A stretch of 64,000 nt of DNA from an uncultured Gammaproteobacteria bacterium (GTDB lineage Bacteria; Pseudomonadota; Gammaproteobacteria; PS1; Pseudothioglobaceae), in contig CACDVH010000002.1 of NCBI GenBank assembly GCA_902556205.1, positions 1 through 64,000 of the forward strand, read 5' to 3'. The translations under genes were made by a program, and so were the position numbers. Below, piece after piece: positions 8,861 to 17,933 of the stretch (positions are counted from its first letter, which is position 1; every line of letters starts with the position of its first letter). Below the pieces are notes generated by a model. It was not told where the DNA came from. It did not search any database and saw only the letters and a program-made list of their open reading frames with translations.

Positions 8861-8901
8861 AGAGCTGCCAAATGTTAAACTGGAGTTTGGCAGCTCTTTC
8901 A
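8861..8901 (+). terminator. Hairpin between binding protein 2 and its permease
   Basis: AGAGCTGCCAAA (8861-8872) pairs perfectly over 12 bp with TTTGGCAGCTCT (8886-8897), then TTTC. It occupies the same place as the hairpin in operon 1, so it probably sets binding protein above permease expression in the same way. Confidence 0.8.
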
Positions 8902-8949
8902 AAGCAATACCATCTAGTTTTGAATGCATTTCTTATTTAAATTACATTA

Positions 8950-10257
8950 GTGCTTATGATTTATAAAGCTCAGCTTGAAAGGTTATTTGTTAGTTCAGTT
9001 ATGCTAGCCTTTGCTTCATTAGCGCTATCAATAGTTGGTATTAAATCTCAGCTATTTCAAACTATACAGTTTCTTTTTTTGTTTATTGCTCTCATTAGTT
9101 TAGTAGTTTTAGGGGTCCAATCCAAAACTATTCAATTTAATGCCAATAGGCTTAAAAAACAAATTATTGGGTGGCTGCTCTCCTCTGTTTTTTCAATTGC
9201 TATTTGGTTGTTTGCCCAAAAAGATTTTCAATCTATTTTTCCAGCCCTAAAGGGCTATAAAAAGGCCTTAAATACACTCGAGCCTTTTGCTATTTATGCT
9301 GCTATTGTGTTCATATTGTTTGCTCTAATATTATCAATTGTTGGTGCAAGGGATAGTAGGCTTGATCGTCCTGGATTTATTGAGCGTACGCTCGTATATA
9401 ACCTCTCAAGTAAAATTGCAGCGCTTCCAATGATGTTCACATCAATTGGTATTTTTGTTATTGCAACTTTATGGACTGTGTATCACTCCTTTACTAATAG
9501 CCGTATGCTTCCTAAAAGTGAGTTTGTAGGACTTGCTCAATATGAAAGACTTTGGAGTTCAGATCGTTGGTACATGTCAATTGAAAACCTTGCAATCTAT
9601 GGCGCATGTTCTTTAATTTTTTCACTATTCATTGGCTTTATTTTGGCTGCTTTGCTAGACCAAAAAACAAGATTTGAAAATACATTTAGAACTATATTTT
9701 TGTATCCGTTTGCCTTAAGCTTTATTGTCACAGGCCTCGTCTGGCAGTGGATTCTTAACCCTGAGTATGGCGTTGAAAAAATTATAAGATCAATTGGTTT
9801 TGAGTCGTTTGTTTTTAACCCTTTATACAATACAGATATAGTTATCTACGGAATACTGGCAGCAGGTTTATGGCAAGGTACAGGCTTTATTATGTGTCTT
9901 ATGTTGGCAGGACTTAGAGGGATTGATCAAGAGATATGGAAAGCCGCTAAAATTGATGGAATTCCCATGTGGAAAACCTATATTCAGATTGTGATACCAA
10001 TGATGCGTCCAATTTTTATAACCACTCTAGTCATTATTGCTGCCGGAATTATTAAGGTTTATGATTTAGTAGTTGCTCAAACCTCAGGGGGTCCAGGAAT
10101 TTCTTCTGAGGTTCCAGCCAAGTATGTATATGACTACATGTTTAGTGCGCAGAATCTTGGTCAAGGTTTTGCTGCTTCGACAATGATGTTAGTCTCTGTT
10201 TTAATAGTGCTTATTCCATTTGCATATCTTCAGTTTGGGAGAAGAAAGTATGACTGA
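8950..10257 (+). CDS. Sugar ABC transporter permease 2a, N-terminally extended (MalF-like)
   Basis: 435 residues, about 145 more than permease 1a. The last ~290 residues align with permease 1a (TVYHSFTNSRMLPKSEFVGLAQYERLW, YLYPFALSFIVTGLVWQWILNPEYGVEK, EAA motif QEIWKAAKIDGIPMWKTYIQI). The extra N-terminal part has about four more hydrophobic segments (residues ~10-130), as MalF of E. coli also has additional N-terminal helices. The start is GTG at 8950 or ATG at 8956. It overlaps the next gene by 8 bp. Confidence 0.88.
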   Translation: MLMIYKAQLERLFVSSVMLAFASLALSIVGIKSQLFQTIQFLFLFIALISLVVLGVQSKTIQFNANRLKKQIIGWLLSSVFSIAIWLFAQKDFQSIFPALKGYKKALNTLEPFAIYAAIVFILFALILSIVGARDSRLDRPGFIERTLVYNLSSKIAALPMMFTSIGIFVIATLWTVYHSFTNSRMLPKSEFVGLAQYERLWSSDRWYMSIENLAIYGACSLIFSLFIGFILAALLDQKTRFENTFRTIFLYPFALSFIVTGLVWQWILNPEYGVEKIIRSIGFESFVFNPLYNTDIVIYGILAAGLWQGTGFIMCLMLAGLRGIDQEIWKAAKIDGIPMWKTYIQIVIPMMRPIFITTLVIIAAGIIKVYDLVVAQTSGGPGISSEVPAKYVYDYMFSAQNLGQGFAASTMMLVSVLIVLIPFAYLQFGRRKYD

Positions 10258-11158
10258 AACTCAAAAGAATTCTATAGTTACTGAGCCAAGAGGCCCTAAG
10301 CCACGCAAGATAATGAGCCGAAGAAATATCATTCTTTATGGCACTCTTCTAGTGGTTGCAATCTATTATTTGATTCCGCTGTATGTAATGATAGTGACAT
10401 CTCTTAAAGGTATGCCAGAGATTAGACTAGGGAATATTTTTTCACCACCTGTCGAAGTCACCTTTGAGCCATGGATTAAGGCATGGTCACAAGCCTGTAC
10501 TGGTCTAAATTGCGATGGATTGTCGAGAGGTTTTTGGAATTCTGTACAAATCACATTACCATCAGTTATCGTTTCAATAGCCATTGCATCGGTGAATGGT
10601 TATGCGCTTGCAAATTGGCGCTTTAAGGGTGCTAACCTGTTTTTTACAATCTTAATTTTTGGCGCTTTTATTCCATATCAAATTATGATTTATCCTCTAG
10701 TGATTTTGCTAAGAGACTTAGGAATCTACACAAAACTACCTGGATTAATTTTAATTCACTCAATTTTTGGAATGCCCATACTAACTCTTCTATTTAGAAA
10801 CTATTTTACAACGATTCCTGAAGAGCTCTTTAAGGCTGCTCGGGTAGATGGAGCAAGGTTTTGGGGTATTTATTTTAGGGTCATGATGCCAATGTCGCTG
10901 CCTATTTTTGTGGTAGCGATAATAATGCAGGTGACAGGAATTTGGAATGATTTCTTGTTTGGAGTGATTTATACAAAGCCTGATACATATCCAATGACAG
11001 TGCAGCTGAACAATATTGTAAATTCAGTTCAAGGAGTCAAAGAATATAACGTCAATATGGCCGCAACATTGCTTACCGGTCTTGTGCCCTTAACCATTTA
11101 TTTTATTTCAGGCAAGCTCTTTGTTAGAGGCATTGCTGCGGGTGCTGTTAAAGGTTAA
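10250..11158 (+). CDS. Sugar ABC transporter permease 2b (MalG-like)
   Basis: The ATG at 10250 is preceded by GGGAGAAG and gives MTETQKNS, a better start than the upstream in-frame codon at 10220. The protein has ~302 residues: a short basic cytoplasmic tail, then YYLIPLYVMIVTSLKGMPEIR, the EAA motif EELFKAARVDGARFWGIYFRV and the end GKLFVRGIAAGAVKG. It is paralogous to permease 1b. It pairs with the 8950 product to form the channel. Confidence 0.9.
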   Translation: MTETQKNSIVTEPRGPKPRKIMSRRNIILYGTLLVVAIYYLIPLYVMIVTSLKGMPEIRLGNIFSPPVEVTFEPWIKAWSQACTGLNCDGLSRGFWNSVQITLPSVIVSIAIASVNGYALANWRFKGANLFFTILIFGAFIPYQIMIYPLVILLRDLGIYTKLPGLILIHSIFGMPILTLLFRNYFTTIPEELFKAARVDGARFWGIYFRVMMPMSLPIFVVAIIMQVTGIWNDFLFGVIYTKPDTYPMTVQLNNIVNSVQGVKEYNVNMAATLLTGLVPLTIYFISGKLFVRGIAAGAVKG

Positions 11159-11176
11159 ATAAAAGGAAAACGATTA

Positions 11177-12271
11177 ATGAATAGTATAGAAATAAAGGAT
11201 CTTTCACTTAACTTTGGGAATGTCAAAGTTCTTAAAGATTTAAATCTATCTGTTGAGAAAGGAGAGTTTTTGGTTCTCCTAGGTGCCTCAGGTTGTGGTA
11301 AATCAACTTTGCTTAATTGTATTGCAGGACTTTTGGAAATTAATGAGGGTCAAATTTTTATTAATAATCAAAATGTCACATGGTATGAACCATCTGAGAG
11401 AGGAATTGGAATGGTTTTCCAGTCCTATGCTCTTTACCCTCAAATGTCTGTTAAAGGTAATCTAACGTTCAGCTTAAAGAATGCAAAGCTATCTAAAGAA
11501 GATATTGAAGAGCGAGTGAAAAATGCTTCAGAAATTCTTCAGATTGAAGACCTTTTAGATCGAAAACCTGCTGCACTTTCTGGAGGTCAGCGACAAAGGG
11601 TTGCAATTGGAAGAGCACTCGTAAGAGATGTGGAAGTTTTTTTGTTTGATGAGCCATTATCTAACCTAGATGCTAAACTACGCACTGAGCTTAGAGTAGA
11701 AATTAAAAGGTTGCATCAAAAGCTCGATAATACGATGATCTATGTCACCCATGATCAAATTGAGGCAATGACTCTAGCGAATCGAATTGCAATCATGAGA
11801 GATGGCTTGATTTTGCAGCTAGATAAACCTAAAACAATATACAACTATCCTGTAAACAAATATGTGGCTGAATTTATAGGGTCTCCTAGCATGAATTTTT
11901 TAAAAGGTAAAATTGTACCCAACAAAATACCTGTCTTTAAACTAGAAGGAGGCTGGTGTGAAACACCAGATCTAAGTAATTATAAGTTTAAAGAGGATAT
12001 TAAAGAAGAGAGGCAAATTTGGTTGGGTGTTCGCCCTGAAAGTATAGTGGTTGGTGATGAGGCTGAAAAGTTTCCAGTCAAATTTAATTTAGAGGCTGAG
12101 GTCGTTGAGCCAATGGGTGCTGATACCTTGGTATGGTCACAGATTGGTGGGCAGGAGTTCCACTTTATTGTCGATGGTAATTCCACTATAAATAGTGGTG
12201 ACTCTCTAAGAGTAGGTTTTGATCCAGTACACTCATCTATTTTTGATTTAGATAGTGAAGATAGACTTTAA
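11177..12271 (+). CDS. Sugar ABC transporter ATP-binding protein 2 (UgpC/MsmK-like)
   Basis: 364 residues. Walker A GASGCGKST near residue 37, Q-loop FQSYALYPQM, signature LSGGQRQRVAIGRAL, Walker B VFLFDEPLSNLD and the His switch VTHDQ are all intact. The C-terminal OB-type domain carries WLGVRPESI and AEVVEPMGADT. It is very similar to the 4402 ATPase along its whole length, showing that the entire transporter operon was duplicated rather than single genes. Confidence 0.92.
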   Translation: MNSIEIKDLSLNFGNVKVLKDLNLSVEKGEFLVLLGASGCGKSTLLNCIAGLLEINEGQIFINNQNVTWYEPSERGIGMVFQSYALYPQMSVKGNLTFSLKNAKLSKEDIEERVKNASEILQIEDLLDRKPAALSGGQRQRVAIGRALVRDVEVFLFDEPLSNLDAKLRTELRVEIKRLHQKLDNTMIYVTHDQIEAMTLANRIAIMRDGLILQLDKPKTIYNYPVNKYVAEFIGSPSMNFLKGKIVPNKIPVFKLEGGWCETPDLSNYKFKEDIKEERQIWLGVRPESIVVGDEAEKFPVKFNLEAEVVEPMGADTLVWSQIGGQEFHFIVDGNSTINSGDSLRVGFDPVHSSIFDLDSEDRL

Positions 12272-12291
12272 TAAATATAGGTATTTAAACA

Positions 12292-13758
12292 ATGTATAAA
12301 TTTCCAAAAGATTCAAAACTTAACAATCCAAAATTTATTTTTGGAGTTGCTACTGCGTCCTACCAAATCGAGGGCGCGACAAATGTTGATGAGCGTTGTG
12401 ACTCAATATGGGATACTTTTTGCGCCACGCCAGGAATGGTCTATAAGCAACACAATGGCGATGTTGCCTGTAATCACTACAACTTATATGAGCAGGATGT
12501 TGACCTTATTGCTTCTCTTAATGTAGATGCCTATAGGTTATCCATTGCCTGGCCAAGAATTATTAAAGAGGATGGAAGAGTTAATCAAAAAGGATTGGAT
12601 TTTTATGACAGACTAATTACTGCTCTAGAGAAAAAAAATATAACAGTCATGGCAACCCTTTACCACTGGGATTTACCCCAATATCTTGAAGATAAGGGTG
12701 GGTGGTTAAATAGAGAAACTTCAGTTAAATTTGCCGAATATGCTGATGTGATCAGTCAATATTTTGGTGATCGAATTAGTTTTTATGTCACTCTCAATGA
12801 GCCATGGTGCAGTGCATTTCATGGCTATCGATATGGCATACATGCTCCTGGAATTGCTGATGAGGCTTCTGGCTTTTTGGCCTGCCATAACTTATTGCTT
12901 GCTCATGGAATGGCTATGCCTATTTTAAGGAAGAATGCCAAAAAATCTCAGCACGGAATTGTTTTAAATTTTACTCCAAATTATCCAGTCGATGATTCCT
13001 CGATTGAGGCAGCTGATTTTGCTGATGATGAGCATACACACTGGTTTATAAAGCCCTTAATGGAGGGAGGGTATCCTTGTTCAGTCTACCAACACTTTAA
13101 AGACTATATGCCAACAATTGAAGAAAACGATATGGCTATTATTAGTGAAAAAATTGATTTCTTAGGGGTCAATTTTTATTCGAGAAGTATGGTGACAAAT
13201 GGAAGGCAAGGAAAAGTTTCTGATACTATCTTGAAGAAACTTGAACGAGCTGAAATTCGAATAATAGAGTCAGATGAAGTTTTAGAAGATGAAACTAAAG
13301 CAGAGCAACTCCAAAAGCTGATGAACCAAAAAGAAAGCCATTATCTGAGCGTCGAGCTGCAGGAGGTTGAAAGGACCCATATTGGATGGGAAGTCCATCC
13401 TGAGGCTCTTTTGAAGCTATTAACTGACTTAAATAATATTTATAATCTTCCACCGGTTTATATCACCGAGAATGGTGCGGCTGTTGACGATCATGTCGTT
13501 GATGGAAAAGTGGATGATGAGCAGCGATACCGTTATTATCAAAACCATCTATTAATGGTTCATGAAGCCATTAAAATGGGAGTCGATATAAGAGGATATT
13601 TTGCTTGGAGTTTGATGGATAATTTTGAGTGGGCTGAGGGTTATAAGATGAGGTTTGGAATTGTCTATGTTGACTATGAATCTCAAAAGAGAACTCTTAA
13701 GCAAAGTGCTATAAAGTTTCAAGAATTCCTTAATGCGCGCAAAGAAGGGCTCTTGTAG
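12292..13758 (+). CDS. Glycoside hydrolase family 1 beta-glycosidase (beta-glucosidase)
   Basis: 488 residues. The family 1 N-terminal signature FIFGVATASYQIEGA, the acid/base motif TLNEPW (Glu near residue 168) and the nucleophile motif YITENGAA (Glu near residue 395) are all present, and FAWSLMDNFEWAEGY is the usual aglycone/sugar-binding end. There is no signal peptide, so the enzyme is cytoplasmic and must act on glycosides imported intact, presumably by the transporter encoded just upstream (21 bp gap). It releases glucose, which the glk product at 17914 can phosphorylate. Exact specificity (glucose or galactose, aglycone) is unknown. Confidence 0.92.
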   Translation: MYKFPKDSKLNNPKFIFGVATASYQIEGATNVDERCDSIWDTFCATPGMVYKQHNGDVACNHYNLYEQDVDLIASLNVDAYRLSIAWPRIIKEDGRVNQKGLDFYDRLITALEKKNITVMATLYHWDLPQYLEDKGGWLNRETSVKFAEYADVISQYFGDRISFYVTLNEPWCSAFHGYRYGIHAPGIADEASGFLACHNLLLAHGMAMPILRKNAKKSQHGIVLNFTPNYPVDDSSIEAADFADDEHTHWFIKPLMEGGYPCSVYQHFKDYMPTIEENDMAIISEKIDFLGVNFYSRSMVTNGRQGKVSDTILKKLERAEIRIIESDEVLEDETKAEQLQKLMNQKESHYLSVELQEVERTHIGWEVHPEALLKLLTDLNNIYNLPPVYITENGAAVDDHVVDGKVDDEQRYRYYQNHLLMVHEAIKMGVDIRGYFAWSLMDNFEWAEGYKMRFGIVYVDYESQKRTLKQSAIKFQEFLNARKEGLL

Positions 13759-13787
13759 ATTTTGATATAAGTTCAATTTTTATGCTA

Positions 13788-13830
13788 CACACTTTGCAAC
13801 ACTTTGACACATTATCAAAAATTCTATAGT
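13788..13830 (+). promoter_or_regulatory. gnd operon promoter region with 14-bp box copy 2
   Basis: CACTTTGACACATT at 13800-13813 is identical to 7501-7514. The word ACACTTTG occurs twice in a row here (13789 and 13799). TTGACA (13804-13809) with TATAGT (13825-13830) could be a -35/-10 pair with a short 15-bp spacer, which would suit an activator-dependent promoter. Confidence 0.5.
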
Positions 13831-13885
13831 TTAAACTTTATTTCGATTTTTTAGCTTAATAGTAACAATATTGTTGTTGTAAATT

Positions 13886-15304
13886 ATGAAGAATATCAAT
13901 GCAGATATTGGCCTCATAGGTCTAGGTGTGATGGGTTCTAGCCTTGCTTTAAATATGGAGAGTAATGGCTATACTGTGGCCATTCATAATCGAACAGCTC
14001 CCCAAATAGATAATATTGTCAATAACAGATCAAAGCTCAAAAAGATTTTTGGATTTGAAAATCTTGAGAAGTTTGTAAACTCAATCAAAACGCCTCGCAA
14101 AATTATGCTTATGGTTGTTGCTGGAACAGTTGTGGATGACTACATTCAAAAACTGATTCCGCTCCTCGATCAAGGTGACATCATTATTGATGGTGGAAAT
14201 TCACATTTTCCTGACACATCCAGAAGAACTGAGGAGTTAGAGTCTAAGGGGTTTCAGTTTATTGGAGCAGGAGTCTCTGGGGGAGAAGAAGGTGCGCTTA
14301 AAGGCCCATCAATTATGCCTGGTGGCTCAGTTTCTGCTTGGCCAGAAATTAAGGAAATCTTTCAAAACATATCTGCAAAGGTGGGTGATAATGAGCCATG
14401 CTGCGACTGGATAGGAGAAGGTGGCTCTGGCCACTTCGTTAAGATGGTTCATAACGGCATTGAGTATGGTGATATGCAACTCATTTGTGAAGCCTACCAG
14501 ATCATGAAAGATGTTTTAGAAATGTCTAATGACGAGATGCACGAAGTCTTCAAAGAATGGAATAAGGGAGAACTCAACAGTTATCTGATCGAAATTACGG
14601 CAGACATCCTTAAATTTAAAGAGAAGGATGGGAGCTATTTAATAGACAATATTCTTGATACTGCTGGAGAAAAGGGGACCGGTAAGTGGACCGCTGCCGT
14701 AGCGCTGGAGCTTGGCGCGCCGCTTACGCTAATTGGCGAGGCCGTCTTTGCTAGATATCTTTCTTCAAGAAAAGATGAGAGAGTTGAAGCATCTGCCATG
14801 TTTGATGGCCCATCCATTAAGTTTGATGGAGACAGAGAGCAAGTCCTTCAAGACATCCATGACGCACTTTATGCTTCAAAAATGGTTTCTTATGCTCAAG
14901 GATATACTCTTCTATCAAGGGCCGCTAAAGAGTTTGACTGGAACCTCAATTACGGCGCAATTGCTCTCATGTGGAGAGGTGGATGCATCATCAGATCAGT
15001 CTTCCTATCAAAGATAAAGGATGCTTACGACAGAAATCCAGACATTAAAAATTTACTATTAGATCCCTTTTTCAAGGACAAGATTAATAAATCGCAAAAG
15101 GGATGGAGAAGGGTGGTATCTACTGCCATTTCAAATGGTATATCTATCCCAGCTATGACATCTTCCCTTTCTTACTTTGATGGCTACAGATCAGAAAGTC
15201 TTCCTGCTAATCTTTTGCAAGCTCAAAGAGATTACTTTGGTGCACATACTTATGAGCGAATTGATGGTGAAAAAGGTAAATTTTTTCATACAGAGTGGAC
15301 ATAA
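13886..15304 (+). CDS. gnd: 6-phosphogluconate dehydrogenase (decarboxylating)
   Basis: 472 residues, the length of the long (dimeric) family. The Rossmann start IGLIGLGVMGSSLALNMESNGY, the substrate-binding VSGGEEGALKGPSIMPGG, the catalytic Lys/His region GSGHFVKMVHNGIEYGDMQLI and the C-terminal DYFGAHTYERID are all clear. It converts 6-phosphogluconate to ribulose 5-phosphate, CO2 and NADPH. It heads the gnd-zwf-pgl-cupin-glk cluster, so glucose goes into the oxidative pentose phosphate route; no edd/eda genes of the Entner-Doudoroff path are in the window. Confidence 0.96.
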   Translation: MKNINADIGLIGLGVMGSSLALNMESNGYTVAIHNRTAPQIDNIVNNRSKLKKIFGFENLEKFVNSIKTPRKIMLMVVAGTVVDDYIQKLIPLLDQGDIIIDGGNSHFPDTSRRTEELESKGFQFIGAGVSGGEEGALKGPSIMPGGSVSAWPEIKEIFQNISAKVGDNEPCCDWIGEGGSGHFVKMVHNGIEYGDMQLICEAYQIMKDVLEMSNDEMHEVFKEWNKGELNSYLIEITADILKFKEKDGSYLIDNILDTAGEKGTGKWTAAVALELGAPLTLIGEAVFARYLSSRKDERVEASAMFDGPSIKFDGDREQVLQDIHDALYASKMVSYAQGYTLLSRAAKEFDWNLNYGAIALMWRGGCIIRSVFLSKIKDAYDRNPDIKNLLLDPFFKDKINKSQKGWRRVVSTAISNGISIPAMTSSLSYFDGYRSESLPANLLQAQRDYFGAHTYERIDGEKGKFFHTEWT

Positions 15305-15335
15305 AATATAGTGAATGACATAGTTAGCAATAAAG

Positions 15336-16808
15336 ATGCCTAAAACTTCAAACAAAATAAATAGTTTTATCCTTTTTGGTGTTTTAGGAGATTTGTCCTT
15401 AAGAAAGCTTATTCCGGCTTGGTACTATCTTGAGAAGGATAATTTGCTCGATGATTCTTTGAAAATATTAGGTGTAGGAAGGCAAGAACTTTCAGATTCC
15501 GATATAGAATTAAAAGTAAAAGATGCGCTTAATACCTTTGTTTCCTCTGAGTACCTTGAATCTGAAATAGTTTCTCGCTTATCAAGGCGCTTTAGTTACT
15601 GCAAATGTGATTTATCAAAAGCCGATAGCTATAAAGACCTTAGCCTAAAGCTCATTGACTGGACAAAGCCCATGGCCTATTATTTAGCTATTTCACCTGG
15701 CCTTTTTGAAACAGTCTGTGATGGTCTCAAGGGCTCAAATTTGATTACTCCTGATTGCAGAATTGTTGTTGAAAAACCGATTGGCTATGATTTGGATACC
15801 TCTCAAGAGATCAATGAAAAACTCACAAGACATTTTGACGAGTCGCAGATCTATCGTATTGATCACTACTTAGGCAAAGAAACAGTTCAAAATCTAGTGA
15901 CTCTTAGGTTTGCAAACTCCCTTTTTTCAAGTCAATGGAATTGTAAAGGTATTGACTATGTTGAAATTACAGCGGCTGAATCCGTTGGAATTGAGGATCG
16001 CTGGGGATATTTTGATGGGATGGGGCAGCTCAGAGACATGGTGCAAAGTCATCTTCTCCAGCTATTGTGCCTGATTGCTATGGAGCCGCCTAACAGGCTT
16101 GATGATCAGAGTATTCGATCAGAAAAGGTAAAGGTCTTGGAGGCCTTAAAACCCCTTGATCAAGGCAGTATCTCGTCTAACTTCGTTTCAGCGCAATACA
16201 CTGATGGTGAAATTGATGGAGAAAAAAAACCAGGATATACTAATGAAGTTGGTGCTAAATCAGATAGCGAAACTGAAACTTTTGTTGCTATTAAGGCAGA
16301 GATACAAAATTGGCGTTGGTCTGGTGTTCCTTTTTATTTGCGTACCGGCAAGAGACTGGCTTCTAAAACAACACAAATTGTTGTTCATTTTAAATCAGAT
16401 GGCCACTATGCATTTGATGAGAGTAAGGAGAGTCTTAGGGGCAATATACTAATAATAAGTTTACATCCTACTGAGGGTATATCGCTAAAGGTCTTCACGA
16501 AGCCTCATGGGGTAAATCAGCATTCTACTATTCGTTCAGACCCGATGAGTTTAGATTTCATTAAAACACAAAAACTATTAAATATACCGAGTGGATATCA
16601 GAGTCTATTGATGGATATTCTTAATGGCAATCAAAGTCTATTCCTTTGCAGAGAAGAAGTGGAGCTTGCTTGGAAATGGTGTGATGAGGCTTTAGATGCC
16701 TTTAATGATACAAATCAAGAGCTATATTATTATAAATCTGGGAGTAATGGTCCGGTTGAGAGTGAAAGGTTGGTTTTAAGTGATGGACACAGTTGGTATG
16801 AGGAGTAG
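15336..16808 (+). CDS. zwf: Glucose-6-phosphate 1-dehydrogenase
   Basis: 490 residues. FILFGVLGDLSLRKLIPAWYYL is the nucleotide-binding start (GxxGDLxxRKL), RIDHYLGKETVQN is the active-site motif with the catalytic His, and YLRTGKRLASKTTQI is the substrate-binding GKR region. It oxidises glucose 6-phosphate to 6-phosphogluconolactone with NAD(P)+. It starts 31 bp after gnd and its 3' end overlaps pgl, so the three oxidative pentose phosphate enzymes are made together. Confidence 0.96.
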   Translation: MPKTSNKINSFILFGVLGDLSLRKLIPAWYYLEKDNLLDDSLKILGVGRQELSDSDIELKVKDALNTFVSSEYLESEIVSRLSRRFSYCKCDLSKADSYKDLSLKLIDWTKPMAYYLAISPGLFETVCDGLKGSNLITPDCRIVVEKPIGYDLDTSQEINEKLTRHFDESQIYRIDHYLGKETVQNLVTLRFANSLFSSQWNCKGIDYVEITAAESVGIEDRWGYFDGMGQLRDMVQSHLLQLLCLIAMEPPNRLDDQSIRSEKVKVLEALKPLDQGSISSNFVSAQYTDGEIDGEKKPGYTNEVGAKSDSETETFVAIKAEIQNWRWSGVPFYLRTGKRLASKTTQIVVHFKSDGHYAFDESKESLRGNILIISLHPTEGISLKVFTKPHGVNQHSTIRSDPMSLDFIKTQKLLNIPSGYQSLLMDILNGNQSLFLCREEVELAWKWCDEALDAFNDTNQELYYYKSGSNGPVESERLVLSDGHSWYEE

Positions 16809-17517
16809 TAAAACACATTATCTGCCAGAGCATGTTGGCTTTTATAGCACCAATAGTAGCGAATCTTTGGTGGCTGATCTTAGTCAAAACATAGGTGAAA
16901 TTTTAATAGAAACAATTGAAGAGAGAGGCCGCGCAAGCCTTGCGGTTTCTGGAGGAAGTACCCCCAAGCTACTATTTGAAGAATTATCCCTTTTAAATTT
17001 AGATTGGTCTAGAGTGGACCTTACTCTTGTTGATGATCGATGGGTTGATTCTGACCATAAGGACAGCAATGAATTACTTATTAAAACTCACTTCTTAAAA
17101 AACAAAGCAGCAAAGGTCAATTTTGTGCCCCTTAAAAATGATGCTAAAAGTGCAAAGGAAGGTGTCTTATTTAGCGAAAATACACTCAAGAGTATTGCTA
17201 TACCATTTGACCTCATTATTTTAGGGATGGGTACAGATGGACATACAGCATCACTTTTTCCGTGCTCAGATGAGTTATCAATTGGTATGGATTTAAATTC
17301 AAAGAGTCACCTGGTTGCAACAACTCCCAAAACGGCGCCATATGAGCGAATCAGCTTAACTGCAAAATCTATTTTTGAGGCTAAAAGGATTATTCTGCAT
17401 CTAAATGGTTCAGCCAAGCTTCATACGCTTGAGGATGCGATGAGTATAAGAGATTCTAGTAAGATGCCAATCTATGCTTTTCTAGAGAATGGACTTGACA
17501 TTTATTGGAGTCCATAA
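16783..17517 (+). CDS. pgl: 6-phosphogluconolactonase
   Basis: ~244 residues of the DevB/Pgl family (glucosamine-6-phosphate isomerase-like fold). SLAVSGGSTPKLLFEEL, VDLTLVDDRWVDSDHKDSN and ILGMGTDGHTASLFP are diagnostic. It hydrolyses the lactone made by Zwf. The gene overlaps the end of zwf; possible starts are GTG 16780, ATG 16783 and ATG 16798, and none has a strong Shine-Dalgarno, consistent with translational coupling to zwf. I chose 16783. Confidence 0.93.
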   Translation: MDTVGMRSSKTHYLPEHVGFYSTNSSESLVADLSQNIGEILIETIEERGRASLAVSGGSTPKLLFEELSLLNLDWSRVDLTLVDDRWVDSDHKDSNELLIKTHFLKNKAAKVNFVPLKNDAKSAKEGVLFSENTLKSIAIPFDLIILGMGTDGHTASLFPCSDELSIGMDLNSKSHLVATTPKTAPYERISLTAKSIFEAKRIILHLNGSAKLHTLEDAMSIRDSSKMPIYAFLENGLDIYWSP

Positions 17518-17609
17518 TAGTAGCTAATTAGTATATTGATGAAAGACTTATTTGTTTGAAAAAAGAAAGGGATAATACTATTTTGTTAATATCAATTTAT
17601 GGATAGTTT

Positions 17610-17933
17610 ATGAAAATAAATAATATCGATGGTGAAGTTGTTAAAGATAACGAAACCTATCTCCTCAAAGACAACACCTCACTTAAAAATCTTGTTGTCA
17701 GTTCCACGACTCTCCATCCAGGCAAGTCAACCCGAGGACATTCTCACCCAGGAAAAGAGGAGGTTTATATGATTATGAGTGGAACAGGAAGAATGCAGCT
17801 CGATGATAATGAATTTGATATCTCTGGTGGTGAGATGGTATTGATTGAGGATGGGGTGTTTCATCGCGTTCATAACACTGGAGAAATAGATCTCTATATG
17901 GTGTGTGTTTTTGATGGAGACAGAAACCATTAG
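17610..17933 (+). CDS. Small single-domain cupin
   Basis: 107 residues forming one cupin_2 barrel: HSHPGKEEVYMIMSGTGRMQLD (motif 1 with metal-binding His and Glu) and HRVHNTGEIDLYMVCVFDG (motif 2). Such proteins can be sugar-phosphate isomerases, dioxygenases or sensors; no activity can be assigned from sequence alone. Its place between pgl and glk suggests a role with glucose or gluconate derivatives. It overlaps glk by 20 bp. Confidence 0.82.
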   Translation: MKINNIDGEVVKDNETYLLKDNTSLKNLVVSSTTLHPGKSTRGHSHPGKEEVYMIMSGTGRMQLDDNEFDISGGEMVLIEDGVFHRVHNTGEIDLYMVCVFDGDRNH

